The notes under the pieces were generated by a model. That model did no database searches. It was given only the letters and a program-made list of their open reading frames with translations, and was not told the DNA's origin. Of a stretch of DNA of 64,000 bases, positions 17,163 through 26,718 are shown in pieces (position 1 is the stretch's first letter; each line of letters opens with the position of its first letter). Location of the stretch: assembly GCF_000196795.1 (NCBI RefSeq), contig NC_014259.1, forward strand, positions 4,088,544 through 4,152,543, in the 5' to 3' direction. A program made the position numbers and the translations under genes. Source of the DNA: Acinetobacter oleivorans DR1 (lineage in GTDB: Bacteria > Pseudomonadota > Gammaproteobacteria > Pseudomonadales > Moraxellaceae).

Positions 17163-17956
17163 GCAAAGACGAAAGTATTGTTTCACGTGGAACAAAACAA
17201 ATCGGGCAGCGTTTGCTGCCTTGGATTTTCCCTATTGTTCTATTGGTTGTTTGGCAAATTGCCTCAAGCTCGGGTCTTTTAGAAAACCGTATTTTGCCTG
17301 CACCGACTGCTGTGGTTTCCGCTTTTTGGCATCTACTCGTTAGTGGAGAATTATGGCATCACGTTAAGGTAAGTGCTGGTCGCGCTTTGATTGGTCTTTT
17401 GGTTGGTGGCGGCTTAGGTCTGCTCTTAGGTTTACTTAATGGTTCCTCACGCTTCGCCTCTACCCTGCTCGATACGACTCTGCAAATGATTCGTAATATC
17501 CCAGCATTAGCACTTATTCCACTTGTAATCTTGTGGTTCGGTATTGATGAAACAGCGAAATTATTCTTGGTCGCAGTAGGTGTGTTCTTCCCGATTTATA
17601 TTAATACCTATCACGGTATTCGGTCAGTTGACCCTCAATTGATCGAAATGGGTAAAAGTTACGGCCTTTCTCGCTGGCAGCTTTACAAAGAAATTATTCT
17701 GCCAGGTGCAATGCCTTCTATTTTAGTAGGTCTACGCTTTGCTTTAGGTTTGGTTTGGGTGTTGCTCATTGTCGCTGAAACCATTTCAGCTCAAGCAGGT
17801 ATTGGTTATATGACCATGAATGCACGTGAGTTTTTACAAACAGATGTAGTTCTGGTCGGTATTCTTCTTTACGCCTTACTAGGCAAACTAGCCGATGTTT
17901 TAGCCCAGCTTTTAGAACGCTATTTACTACGTTGGCACTCTGGATATCAGAAATAA
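17159..17956 (+). CDS. ssuC: Sulfonate ABC transporter permease SsuC
   Basis: A 265-residue inner-membrane permease with about six hydrophobic segments. The binding-protein-dependent transport signature (EAA loop) is EMGKSYGLSRWQLYKEIILPGAMPSI near residues 161-186. The start overlaps the ssuD stop. It forms the channel for sulfonates delivered by the two SsuA proteins, with SsuB as ATPase. Length is normal for SsuC. Confidence 0.93.
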   Translation: MSKDESIVSRGTKQIGQRLLPWIFPIVLLVVWQIASSSGLLENRILPAPTAVVSAFWHLLVSGELWHHVKVSAGRALIGLLVGGGLGLLLGLLNGSSRFASTLLDTTLQMIRNIPALALIPLVILWFGIDETAKLFLVAVGVFFPIYINTYHGIRSVDPQLIEMGKSYGLSRWQLYKEIILPGAMPSILVGLRFALGLVWVLLIVAETISAQAGIGYMTMNAREFLQTDVVLVGILLYALLGKLADVLAQLLERYLLRWHSGYQK

Positions 17957-17969
17957 GGGAGCTTAGAAC

Positions 17970-18770
17970 ATGACAAATCTGAATTTAAATATTAATCAGA
18001 ATGAAGTGCAGCTCATTCCGGAAGAACCAACAGAATCTCAAGAACCTGTATTAGGTGCAGAGATTCTGATTGAGCAACTTTATAAATTCTATGGCGAGGT
18101 AAAGGTCCTTGAAGATCTTGACCTACACATCCAGCCTGGTGAGTTTTTAGCAATTGTTGGTCGAAGTGGCTGTGGCAAAAGTACGTTACTACGTTTAATT
18201 GCTCAACTTGAAAAAGCCAGTTTTGGAGAAATCAAATTCAAATCTGCTAGACATTTGCGTGAAGGCATTACTAACGATGATATTCGAGTAATGTTCCAAG
18301 ACCCACGCCTACTTCCTTGGAGGAATATCCTTCAAAATGTTCAACTGGGTTTACCTAAAGCCCAACATGCTTTAGCAGAAGAATTACTGGAAAAAGTGGG
18401 TTTAAAAGAAAAATCTGGACAATGGCCTTCACAACTCTCAGGTGGCCAACGTCAGCGTACAGCCTTAGCACGTGCACTGTCGCATACGCCACGCATTTTA
18501 TTGCTTGATGAGCCTTTAGGTGCATTAGATGCTCTAACTCGGCTTGAGATGCAAAGCTTGATTGAGCGCTTGTGGAAAGAACAAGGTTTTACTGCCATTT
18601 TAGTCACACACGATGTAAGTGAAGCAGTGCAATTAGCTGACCGTATTATCTTATTAGATAAGGGCCAGATTGCTCAAAGTTTCCAAGTTAATCTTCCACG
18701 CCCGCGTAAAAAGAGCATTACTTTTGCACAACTTGAACAACAAGTACTCGATGCAGTTTTGGCAACTTAA
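17970..18770 (+). CDS. ssuB: Sulfonate ABC transporter ATP-binding protein SsuB
   Basis: A 266-residue ATPase with Walker A GRSGCGKST (near 68-76), the Q-loop region VMFQDPRLLPW, the signature LSGGQRQR, Walker B ILLLDEPLGALD and the switch His in TAILVTHDVSEA. About 40 residues precede the ABC domain, a usual feature of SsuB. It ends the operon 13 bp after ssuC, before a strong hairpin. Confidence 0.94.
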   Translation: MTNLNLNINQNEVQLIPEEPTESQEPVLGAEILIEQLYKFYGEVKVLEDLDLHIQPGEFLAIVGRSGCGKSTLLRLIAQLEKASFGEIKFKSARHLREGITNDDIRVMFQDPRLLPWRNILQNVQLGLPKAQHALAEELLEKVGLKEKSGQWPSQLSGGQRQRTALARALSHTPRILLLDEPLGALDALTRLEMQSLIERLWKEQGFTAILVTHDVSEAVQLADRIILLDKGQIAQSFQVNLPRPRKKSITFAQLEQQVLDAVLAT

Positions 18771-18819
18771 GATTGCGATGAGTAATCAGAAATGCTCAAC
18801 CGAAAAATGCCCAATTTAC

Positions 18820-18852
18820 GAGCAATAAAACTGCTGTTTTATTGCTCTTTTT
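18820..18852 (+). terminator. Terminator of the ssu operon
   Basis: GAGCAATAAAA and TTTTATTGCTC form an 11-bp stem followed by six Ts. Confidence 0.9.
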
Positions 18853-19029
18853 TAGGGCGAAATTTAAAAAATATTTTTAAGAATAACAATAAACTAGTGA
18901 ATCTCTCTATTTTTTGCACAATAGTATATCTATTACGCAAATAACTAGCCGTTTTTTGATTAAAAAAGCAAGACACCTGTGCACAAATCAAACAATTTCC
19001 CTTACAATGGGAGTATTATTTTTTTAATT

Positions 19030-19650
19030 ATGCAGCAGATGGAACAAAAAAAGAGTACCCAAAAGCGCAATCAGCTTCTTGCTGCCGCCCTTGACGTATT
19101 TTCAGTCTATGGGTTCACTGGCGCAAGTCTGGATGAAATTGCCCAACTCGCCGACATGCATAAGTCGAATATTTTCTATTACTACGAAAATAAAGAGTCT
19201 TTATACGTAGAAGTGCTCACAACCGTTTTACAAAAATGGTTGGCTCCCTTACAAACTTTAGAAGCTGAATTAGAACCAGCCGAAGCCTTATCCCACTATT
19301 TAATACAAAAAATCGAACTGTCTCGTAGCCAACCGAAAGCATCTAGATTGTTTGCATTAGAAATCATTCAAGGCGCTCCTCATATTTTACCTATACTCAA
19401 AGGACCATTAAAAAAACTATTTAAGCGCAAAGCTAAAGTCATTCAGACGTGGCAAGAAGAAGGAAAGATTTCACCAGATATCGACCCGGAATTATTAATC
19501 TTAAACATTTGGGGTCTTACGCAAAACTATGCAGATTTTGCAACCCAAATGGAAATGGTGACTGGAAAAACACTGCGTAACCGAAGCATGTTCCAACGCT
19601 CAATTGAGCATACAGTCCACCTGATGCTCTACGGCGTATTGCCTCGTTAA
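19030..19650 (+). CDS. TetR-family regulator of the RutR type
   Basis: A 206-residue regulator from the chosen ATG; a GTG-initiated extension to 18979 is possible, and ribosome sites are weak for both. The N-terminal HTH is followed by MHKSNIFYYYENKESLYVEVL. The C-terminal half (SRSQPKASRLFALEIIQGAPHILPILKG, IWGLTQNYADFATQMEMVTGKTLRN) follows E. coli RutR closely in pattern. RutR binds uracil and controls pyrimidine/purine catabolism. No rut genes lie here; the nearest candidates are the ssu operon upstream and the convergent nucleoside phosphorylase gene. Confidence 0.85.
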   Translation: MQQMEQKKSTQKRNQLLAAALDVFSVYGFTGASLDEIAQLADMHKSNIFYYYENKESLYVEVLTTVLQKWLAPLQTLEAELEPAEALSHYLIQKIELSRSQPKASRLFALEIIQGAPHILPILKGPLKKLFKRKAKVIQTWQEEGKISPDIDPELLILNIWGLTQNYADFATQMEMVTGKTLRNRSMFQRSIEHTVHLMLYGVLPR

Positions 19651-19653
19651 AAC

Positions 19654-19688
19654 CAAAAAAAGATCGGCAAATTTGCCGATCTTTTTTT
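19654..19688. terminator. Bidirectional terminator between RutR-like gene and phosphorylase gene
   Basis: AGATCGGCAAATTTGCCGATCT is a perfect palindrome flanked by A-run and T-run, at the junction of two convergent genes. Its right edge overlaps the end of the phosphorylase gene by two bases. Confidence 0.9.
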
Positions 19689-20253
19689 AGAAGTGATTTT
19701 GATAAAGCGCTAAAAGTTTTTGAGCACCTAATAATAAATTTTCTTCCCAATCTACATGTGCTGTGTCATCTGCACCATCAGTAATATATTTCACCGAAAT
19801 CAGGCGTACACCTAACTTATGGCAGACTTTGGCTAAGGCATATCCTTCCATATCCACCACATCACAAGCTACTTTTGGCTGACCCGTTTCAAATGAATCT
19901 CCAGTTCCACAAATTGCTTTTGGCAAATCAGCAAAATGTGATTGAAGATGAATTTCAGCTGGCAAGTGATCATCTAACGGCGTTACACCTACTTCAAACC
20001 CTAGGGGTGAAACATCCATATCACGTTGTACAAAAGTCTTCACCTCGACTAAATCATGTCGATTAAATGCAGAGCTTCCAGCTGTACCTAGATTAATTAA
20101 AGTTTTACAGCCAGTTTTTTGAATAACCTCAAATGCTTTAAAAGCAGCATTAATCTTACCAATACCGCTGTAATGGACTTCAACACCTGCCTGCTCAAAC
20201 AAACCTTTAGATTCATTCGGAAGTGCCATAATTAAAGCAATATCAGTGTTCAT
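19687..20253 (-). CDS. Nucleoside phosphorylase-superfamily protein (MTA/SAH nucleosidase-like)
   Basis: A 188-residue protein with the PNP/UDP fold landmarks: GIGKINAA near residue 31, LINLGTAGS near 52, and the C-terminal VDMEGYALAKVCHKLGV and KYITDGADDTAHVDW. The Glu in DMEG and the Asp in TDGAD match the ribose-binding and catalytic residues of methylthioadenosine/S-adenosylhomocysteine nucleosidase. It is about 40 residues shorter than E. coli MtnN, so the substrate may differ (nucleoside hydrolase or futalosine-type). It stands alone on the minus strand. Confidence 0.78.
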   Translation of the reverse strand: MNTDIALIMALPNESKGLFEQAGVEVHYSGIGKINAAFKAFEVIQKTGCKTLINLGTAGSSAFNRHDLVEVKTFVQRDMDVSPLGFEVGVTPLDDHLPAEIHLQSHFADLPKAICGTGDSFETGQPKVACDVVDMEGYALAKVCHKLGVRLISVKYITDGADDTAHVDWEENLLLGAQKLLALYQNHF

Positions 20254-20333
20254 TCAAAAAGCTCAAATCAAAATTAAATAAATTAGAAAATAAGTATAAA
20301 TCAGGTGCAAAAGCTTTTTGCACCTTTTCATCA

Positions 20334-21467
20334 TTACTGCATTTTTTGTTGTAAGGCGATTAAACACGGAGAAAAGAACAGTTGGCCGCTATATGCGCCT
20401 GCTAGCGTTTTCTTCATTACCACACCCCACATTGTCAATAATAAAAGACTCAATGCCACAGCAACGTATTGTAAAAATACAATTTCAACCTGATGCCCTA
20501 AATTAAACAGTGCAAGAATAAATACGCCTAATGGAAAGGTTAAGCCCCACCAACCCAAATTGAATGGAATACCTGTCTTTGCGTGACGAAGCGTTGTTAA
20601 AATTGCAAGACCCAGCCACCATAACCCAAAGCCTAAAAGCACGAGACTGCCTACAATTCCTAAAGCTTGAAAGACATTTGCAAATTGATGAAATCCTACG
20701 TTTGGCGCCACTCTTTGTGCCTGCTCTCCTAGCAATAAGAGACCTAAAGCACCTGTACCAATAGGGCCTAAAGACAACCAGCTAGAAATTGCGACTTCTT
20801 TTTCCGGTAACTGATGTAAAGCCATACGCAGCATTAAAATTGTCAAAATAGCAAATGCGGGTAAAACAGAAATCCCCCAAAGTACGTAGCCCGCCATTAA
20901 TAAATGAAAGCTATGCAAATCTGCTGGTAAATGTGCAACTAACATACCCGCAGAACTTGCTGCTACTTCACAGGCAACCACAGGTAAAAGCCAAATTGCA
21001 GTCACGGTATGTAGCTGATGGTTCTGACGACTAAACATACAAAACGGCACGATCCACGCAATTGCTAGTGCTAAAAAGACATCGATGTACCATAAAGCTT
21101 GAGCAATATGTATCGCAACTTCACCGTAAAGCCCTATACCAAAGCTTAAAAAGCCATTTAGTATTGTAGCGAGCCCCATCGGAATAGCGCCTAAAAACAA
21201 GCTCATATTGGGATGGTTAAATATTTGCTTCGCTTCATGAGGGAAAAGAAACCACCGCAATAAATAAAGACCTGAAAAAACACTGAATAAAATAATATTA
21301 AATTGCCATAACAAAGTTGCTAGCGTGAATAAAAATGATTGAGCAAATGGAAGCTGAATTAAAATCATACTGACCACGCCAGTACCCATAGTCGCTGTAA
21401 ACCAATTTGGAGTAAAATGTCGTATAACATCTTTGCTATGATTTAATTGGTAAAAGGGTTTTTTCAT
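20334..21467 (-). CDS. TDT/TehA-SLAC1 family transporter
   Basis: A 377-residue integral membrane protein with about ten hydrophobic segments. FTPNWFTATMGTGVVSMIL near residues 18-36 and GPIGTGALGLLLLGEQA near the middle are characteristic of the tellurite-resistance/dicarboxylate transporter (TDT) family, which includes TehA, yeast Mae1 and plant SLAC1. The substrate cannot be read from sequence; anions, C4-dicarboxylates or sulfite are known within the family. Its two neighbours (phosphorylase and ribF) do not suggest one. Confidence 0.82.
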   Translation of the reverse strand: MKKPFYQLNHSKDVIRHFTPNWFTATMGTGVVSMILIQLPFAQSFLFTLATLLWQFNIILFSVFSGLYLLRWFLFPHEAKQIFNHPNMSLFLGAIPMGLATILNGFLSFGIGLYGEVAIHIAQALWYIDVFLALAIAWIVPFCMFSRQNHQLHTVTAIWLLPVVACEVAASSAGMLVAHLPADLHSFHLLMAGYVLWGISVLPAFAILTILMLRMALHQLPEKEVAISSWLSLGPIGTGALGLLLLGEQAQRVAPNVGFHQFANVFQALGIVGSLVLLGFGLWWLGLAILTTLRHAKTGIPFNLGWWGLTFPLGVFILALFNLGHQVEIVFLQYVAVALSLLLLTMWGVVMKKTLAGAYSGQLFFSPCLIALQQKMQ

Positions 21468-21674
21468 TTTAGTTCTCTAATCAAAGAGTGGATAAAGATA
21501 TAGTAGAGCAAACTATTAATAAGAAAAATTGATTTATTTTTATTTAATTCATCAGTAATTCAAATATACAAATATTCATGTTGAAAAATAACTGAGTAAA
21601 AACACAACAACAAGACGAATCTGTGAGATTATGGCAATATATAGCCCTTGCAAAAATAGCCATATTTTAAGTTC

Positions 21675-22676
21675 ATGAAACTGCTTCGTCTTAATGCGTT
21701 ATCGCCCAATTTTCAGTTACCTCAAACAGCGGTAACTATTGGTAATTTTGATGGTGTCCATTTAGGTCACCAAGCGATGATTGCTCAACTCAAAAAAATT
21801 GCTGCAGCACAAGGCTTAAAAACATTGGTTATGATTTTTGAGCCACAACCTCTTGAATTCTTTAAAGGCTACGATGCCCCTCCTCGTATTAATTCACTAC
21901 GAGAAAAAGTTGAATACCTAGCTGAGCTTGGGGTTGATTACATTGCAGTTGCTAAATTTGATCAGCATTTCCGTAGTATGAGCGCGTCTGCTTTTGCAGA
22001 CTTATTAAAAGATAAATTAAACGCGCAGTCTTTGGTTTTAGGAGATGACTTTCATTTCGGTAAGGACCGTCAAGGCAACAGCGAATTTTTAAAAGATTAC
22101 GGATTTGGGGTCACAAATTTACATACGATTGAGCTTGAAGGTGAACGCGTAAGTTCAACTCGTATTCGCCAAGTGCTTCAGGTAGGAAATCTTGCCTTAG
22201 CTGCTAAATTATTAGGTCGTCCTTACAGTATTACTGGACGAGTTCAATATGGCGACCAAATTGGCCGAACTCTGGATTTTCCAACGATTAATGTTCGCCT
22301 CAACCGCCATAAGCCATGTTTAAATGGGATTTATGGTGTTGAAGTCATTTGTGAAACAACCTCACTTACTCAAAAAGTGCGTCAAGATACACCCGAAAAA
22401 CCGGGAATTGCCGGATATCATGATAACAGCCTCTATGGCGCAGGACATGTCGGTACACGTCCAGCCATTCAGCAAGAACATCCAGAGTGGAGATTAGAAG
22501 TACATTTCCCTGATGTTTCTGCTAATCTGTATGGCTTATTTATGCGGGTGACTTTCCTTCACTATCTTCATGGTGAATTGAACTACCCTTCGCTTGAGGC
22601 ACTTAAGGCAGGAATTGATAATGACGTGCAGCAGTTACGACAATACCGTAACGACACGACACAATTTCCTTTTTAA
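21675..22676 (+). CDS. ribF: Bifunctional riboflavin kinase/FAD synthetase
   Basis: A 333-residue enzyme. The N-terminal FMN adenylyltransferase has TIGNFDGVHLGHQAMI (22-37) and SSTRIRQVL (near 161). The C-terminal riboflavin kinase has GRPYSITGRVQYGDQIGRTLDFPTINV near 181-207. It makes FMN and then FAD. An insertion near residues 230-260 lengthens the kinase loop slightly. It begins the order ribF-ileS-lspA-fkpB found in many gammaproteobacteria. Confidence 0.95.
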   Translation: MKLLRLNALSPNFQLPQTAVTIGNFDGVHLGHQAMIAQLKKIAAAQGLKTLVMIFEPQPLEFFKGYDAPPRINSLREKVEYLAELGVDYIAVAKFDQHFRSMSASAFADLLKDKLNAQSLVLGDDFHFGKDRQGNSEFLKDYGFGVTNLHTIELEGERVSSTRIRQVLQVGNLALAAKLLGRPYSITGRVQYGDQIGRTLDFPTINVRLNRHKPCLNGIYGVEVICETTSLTQKVRQDTPEKPGIAGYHDNSLYGAGHVGTRPAIQQEHPEWRLEVHFPDVSANLYGLFMRVTFLHYLHGELNYPSLEALKAGIDNDVQQLRQYRNDTTQFPF

Positions 22677-22737
22677 TTCTAATTTTGATTGTAAAACATG
22701 TCGGCTCCCAAGCTGATTAAACTGGATGAAAACTTGC

Positions 22738-25575
22738 ATGAGCGATAAGCAAACTCCTGAGAATGCAGTGGACTACAAAGCCACGCTAAACCTGCCGGAT
22801 ACTCAATTTGCAATGAAAGCAAATTTGGCAGTACGTGAAGTGAAATGGTTAGAAGAGTGGTATACCGACAACATTTATCAGCAGATTCGTGCATCGCGTA
22901 TTGGCAAGAAAAAATATATTTTGCACGATGGCCCTCCATATGCGAACGGTACAATTCACTTAGGTCACGCAGTTAATAAAGTACTCAAAGACGTGATTGT
23001 AAAAAGCCGTACTTTGGCAGGTTTCGATGCACCTTATGTTCCTGGTTGGGATTGTCATGGCTTGCCAATCGAGCTAAAAGTTGAAGAAAAAGTAGGTAAA
23101 GTTGGCGAAAAAGTTGACGCAGCGACTTTCCGTAAGCTTTGCCGTGAATATGCTCTAAAACAAATTGATTTACAGCGTACTGACTTTAAACGTCTTGGTA
23201 TTTTAGGTGATTGGGATAATCCTTATCTCACCATGAACTATAAACAAGAAGCCGATATTGTTCGTACTTTAGGCTTAATCCAGAAAAATGGCCATATCCA
23301 GCCGGGCTTAAAGCCAGTGAACTGGTGTATGGACTGTGGTTCAGCACTTGCCGAAGCTGAAGTTGAATATGAAGATAAAAAATCTGACGCAATTGATGTT
23401 GGTTTTGGTGTTGTAGATCTTAAAGATTTAAGTGCCCGTTTAAACGTAGAAGTTCAAGATCCAACTGATATCGTGATCTGGACGACTACGCCGTGGACAT
23501 TACCAGCTAACCAAGCTGTTGCATTGCATGCCGAAATTGAATATCAATTGGTACAAGTGACTACTGAGCGCGGTAAGCAAAACTTCATTCTTGCTAAAGA
23601 CTTAGTTGCTTCAGCAATTGAGCGTTACAAGCTTGAAAATCCTGTTGTTTTAGCTGACTTTACAGGTTCAGCTCTTGAAAACCTTACTTTACAACACCCT
23701 TTACTTACCGATCGTCAAGTTCCAGTGATTTTGGGTGAACACGTTATTGCAACAAGCGGTACAGGTGCAGTACATACAGCGCCTGGCCATGGTGCAGACG
23801 ACTATAAAGTAGGTCTTCAATACAACCTTAAAGTAGATAATCCAGTCGGTGGTAACGGTGTTTATTTACCAACTGCTCCAATCTATGCTGGTGAACACAT
23901 CTATAAAGCCAATCCAAAGATTATTGAAGCTTTGGGTGCTGTAGGCCGTTTATGGGCTCATCAACCAATTAAACACAGTTACCCACACTGCTGGCGTCAT
24001 AAGACTCCTATTATTTTCCGTGCTACACCACAATGGTTCATTAGCATGGATCAAAAAGGCTTACGTGAAGGCGCGCTTAACGCAATTGAAAACGATATCG
24101 AGTTTGTACCGAACTGGGGTAAAAACCGTATTGAATCAATGATTGAAGGTCGTCCGGATTGGTGTATCTCACGTCAACGTACTTGGGGTGTTCCAATTCC
24201 TTTCTTCGTTCATAAAGATACGAACGAATTACATCCTCGTACACCTGAACTCATCGAAGAAGTTGCTCAACTGATCGAACAAGAAGGCATCGAAGCATGG
24301 TTCAAACGTGAAGCAAAAGACTTCATAGGTGAAGATGCTGAACAGTACAACGCCGTCCGCGATACACTCGATGTATGGTTCGACTCTGGTACAACGCATT
24401 ATGCTGTACTTGAGCAACGTGAAGAATTAGAAAGCCCTGCTGACTTATATTTAGAAGGTTCAGACCAACACCGTGGCTGGTTCCAGTCTTCTTTATTAAC
24501 GTCTATGGCAATTCACAATCGCGCACCATATAAAGCCTTGTTAACACATGGTTTTACAGTGGATGAAAACGGTCGTAAGTTGTCAAAATCTTTAGGCAAC
24601 TACATTCCACTTGAAGAAATCATCAAACAGCTTGGTGCTGATGGTTTACGTCTATATGTAGCTTCTAGCGACTATCGCTATGAAATTGCAGCGTCTAAAG
24701 AAATCTTTAGCCGTGTAAGTGATAGCTACCGTCGTATTCGTAATACGCTACGCTTCTTACTTGCAAACTTAAATGGTTTCAAACCAAGTACAGATGCTTT
24801 AGCAGTAGATGATCTTATCGCTCTTGATCAATACATCTTGCAACGTGCAAATGAAGTACAACAAACTATTATCACTGCATATGAAGAAATGAACTTCCAT
24901 GTGGTGTGTAGTGCGTTAACAAGCTTCTGTATTAATGACTTAGGTGGTTTCTACCTAGACATCATCAAAGACCGTCAATACACCACTAAGGCTGACTCAC
25001 AAGCACGTCGTTCTGCACAAACAGCGCTTTACCATATCGTACAAGCATTTGTTCGCTGGATGAGCCCAATCTTAAGCTTTACCGCTCAAGAAGCTTGGCC
25101 ACTGATTCCAGAACAAACTGAAAAGTATGTATTTACTTCAGAATGGTATGACTTGCCTGTTTCATCAAAAGCAAACTTGCTTTCTGAAGAAGATTGGCAA
25201 ACATTGATTAGCGTAAAATCTGCAGTAAATAAACAGATTGAAGCAGCACGTAACGCTAAACTTGTCGGCAGTAATCTTTCAGCCAAAGTTGAACTTTGGG
25301 CAAATGAATCATTACAAACAGTTTTAAACCAACTGGCTGATGAACTCCGTTTTGTTCTTATTACTTCTCAAGTAGTAGTACATCCATTTGCTGAACAAGG
25401 TGAAGCAACTGAAATGGAAGGCTTACGTGTACAAATATCTGCAGCTGAAGGTGAAAAATGTGCACGTTGCTGGCACGTCCTTCCAGATGTAAATACACAT
25501 GCTGATCATCCTGGTTTATGTGGTCGTTGTATTGTGAACGTCACTGGTCGTGGCGAAGTGAGAAAATATGCCTAA
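22738..25575 (+). CDS. ileS: Isoleucyl-tRNA synthetase
   Basis: A 945-residue class I synthetase. I start it at MSDKQTPENAVDYKATLNLP, which fits the family N-terminus; an in-frame ATG exists four codons earlier at 22726. HIGH-type motif GPPYANGTIHLGHAVNK is near residue 60, the KMSKS-type motif is GRKLSKSLGNYIP near 610, and a CP1 editing domain lies between. The C-terminal zinc site has CARCWHVLP and CGRC. It ends by overlapping lspA by eight bases, so translation is probably coupled. Confidence 0.96.
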   Translation: MSDKQTPENAVDYKATLNLPDTQFAMKANLAVREVKWLEEWYTDNIYQQIRASRIGKKKYILHDGPPYANGTIHLGHAVNKVLKDVIVKSRTLAGFDAPYVPGWDCHGLPIELKVEEKVGKVGEKVDAATFRKLCREYALKQIDLQRTDFKRLGILGDWDNPYLTMNYKQEADIVRTLGLIQKNGHIQPGLKPVNWCMDCGSALAEAEVEYEDKKSDAIDVGFGVVDLKDLSARLNVEVQDPTDIVIWTTTPWTLPANQAVALHAEIEYQLVQVTTERGKQNFILAKDLVASAIERYKLENPVVLADFTGSALENLTLQHPLLTDRQVPVILGEHVIATSGTGAVHTAPGHGADDYKVGLQYNLKVDNPVGGNGVYLPTAPIYAGEHIYKANPKIIEALGAVGRLWAHQPIKHSYPHCWRHKTPIIFRATPQWFISMDQKGLREGALNAIENDIEFVPNWGKNRIESMIEGRPDWCISRQRTWGVPIPFFVHKDTNELHPRTPELIEEVAQLIEQEGIEAWFKREAKDFIGEDAEQYNAVRDTLDVWFDSGTTHYAVLEQREELESPADLYLEGSDQHRGWFQSSLLTSMAIHNRAPYKALLTHGFTVDENGRKLSKSLGNYIPLEEIIKQLGADGLRLYVASSDYRYEIAASKEIFSRVSDSYRRIRNTLRFLLANLNGFKPSTDALAVDDLIALDQYILQRANEVQQTIITAYEEMNFHVVCSALTSFCINDLGGFYLDIIKDRQYTTKADSQARRSAQTALYHIVQAFVRWMSPILSFTAQEAWPLIPEQTEKYVFTSEWYDLPVSSKANLLSEEDWQTLISVKSAVNKQIEAARNAKLVGSNLSAKVELWANESLQTVLNQLADELRFVLITSQVVVHPFAEQGEATEMEGLRVQISAAEGEKCARCWHVLPDVNTHADHPGLCGRCIVNVTGRGEVRKYA

Positions 25576-26098
25576 TTCACAAGCTAAAAAAGGCTTATTC
25601 CAGTTTTATCCACACAATCTCATTTGGCTTGGACTTTCTGTCCTTGCCATTGTTTTGGATCAATGGACAAAATGGATTGCAAGTACACATCTGAACTACG
25701 CAGATCCAGTGCCTGTACTTCCATTTTTAAACTGGACACTTTTACATAACTATGGTGCAGCCTTTAGCTTTTTATCGGATGCAGGAGGATGGCAACGCTA
25801 TTTCTTCACATCTTTAGCAGGCTTAGTTTCAATCCTTTTTGTATTTTGGTTGCTTCGTATGCCTAAAAAAATGGTGGTGCTACCTGTAGCCATCGCTTTA
25901 ATTTTAGGTGGAGCTTTAGGCAATTTAATTGACCGTATTACCCTAGGTTATGTAGTCGATTTCATTCATGTTTATTACCAAAATCATCACTTTCCAGCTT
26001 TTAATATTGCGGACAGTGCCATTACCTTAGGCACCATCTTGCTACTCATCGATACATTCTTCCTTGAGAAGCAACGCAACCAAAATTCGGATGCATAA
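25568..26098 (+). CDS. lspA: Lipoprotein signal peptidase
   Basis: A 176-residue aspartyl protease of the inner membrane with four hydrophobic segments. The catalytic aspartates lie in GNLIDRI and FNIADSAI, the two family signatures. It removes signal peptides from diacylated prolipoproteins; several clear lipoproteins in this window are its expected substrates. The start lies inside the end of ileS and the stop is one base before fkpB. Confidence 0.95.
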   Translation: MPNSQAKKGLFQFYPHNLIWLGLSVLAIVLDQWTKWIASTHLNYADPVPVLPFLNWTLLHNYGAAFSFLSDAGGWQRYFFTSLAGLVSILFVFWLLRMPKKMVVLPVAIALILGGALGNLIDRITLGYVVDFIHVYYQNHHFPAFNIADSAITLGTILLLIDTFFLEKQRNQNSDA

Positions 26099-26099
26099 T

Positions 26100-26582
26100 A
26101 TGACCGAAATTATCCAACCTAACGAAGAAATTCGTATTACAGACGGCTCTAAAGTCGATCTACACTTTTCTGTCGCTATTGAAAATGGTGTAGAAATCGA
26201 TAATACACGTAACCGTGAAGAACCTGTTACCTTGACTATTGGTGACGGAAATCTTTTACCTGGCTTTGAAAAAGCATTATTTGGTTTACGTGCTGGTGAC
26301 CGCCGTACAGTACATCTTCCACCAGAAGATGCATTTGGTCCATGGAATCCGGAAAATATTCAAACTTTCGATACAGTTAAGTTTGAACAACGCCCTATTC
26401 CTGGTCATATGATTGAGTTCGAAGATAAAGCAAAAACAACTTTATTCGGTGTAGTGAAGTCAGTTAATGATGACATTACAGAAATTGATTTTAATCACCC
26501 GTTAGCTGGAAAAAACATTACCTTTGAAGTAGAAATATTCAAGGTTACTCCTGAAGGCCAACAAGGCATTAAACTCATGTAA
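26100..26582 (+). CDS. fkpB: FKBP-type peptidyl-prolyl isomerase FkpB (SlpA type)
   Basis: A 160-residue SlyD/FkpB-like isomerase. Translation begins at ATG 26100, one base after lspA, with CGGAT upstream. GDGNLLPGFEKALFGLRAGDRRTVHLPPEDAFG carries the FKBP core split by the insert-in-flap domain, as in SlpA. The ileS-lspA-fkpB order is the one in E. coli. No ispH follows; a terminator ends the unit. Confidence 0.92.
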   Translation: MTEIIQPNEEIRITDGSKVDLHFSVAIENGVEIDNTRNREEPVTLTIGDGNLLPGFEKALFGLRAGDRRTVHLPPEDAFGPWNPENIQTFDTVKFEQRPIPGHMIEFEDKAKTTLFGVVKSVNDDITEIDFNHPLAGKNITFEVEIFKVTPEGQQGIKLM

Positions 26583-26584
26583 AT

Positions 26585-26614
26585 AAAAAAGCCCTCTCAA
26601 TGAGGGCTTTTTTA
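26585..26614 (+). terminator. Terminator of the ileS-lspA-fkpB unit
   Basis: AAAAAAGCCCTC-TCAA-TGAGGGCTTTTTT hairpin three bases past the fkpB stop. Confidence 0.9.
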
Positions 26615-26718
26615 TTATCCAATTTTTTTCATAACATAAGAATCCTTACAAATTCTATATTCTCAGCTACCCATTTAATGAATTAAGTTATAAGTATAAA
26701 AATCCTTGGGAAAAATAC

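Noticed and set aside
19687..20253. Nucleoside phosphorylase gene as a truncated pseudogene
   Set aside because: Although shorter than MtnN, it keeps the N-terminal, ribose-binding and C-terminal catalytic motifs with a proper start and terminator, so it is probably an intact short family member.
20302..20325. Perfect palindrome GGTGCAAAAAG/CTTTTTGCACC as terminator of the TDT transporter gene
   Set aside because: No loop and no T-run on the minus strand; it could form a structure, but termination for that gene is not supported.
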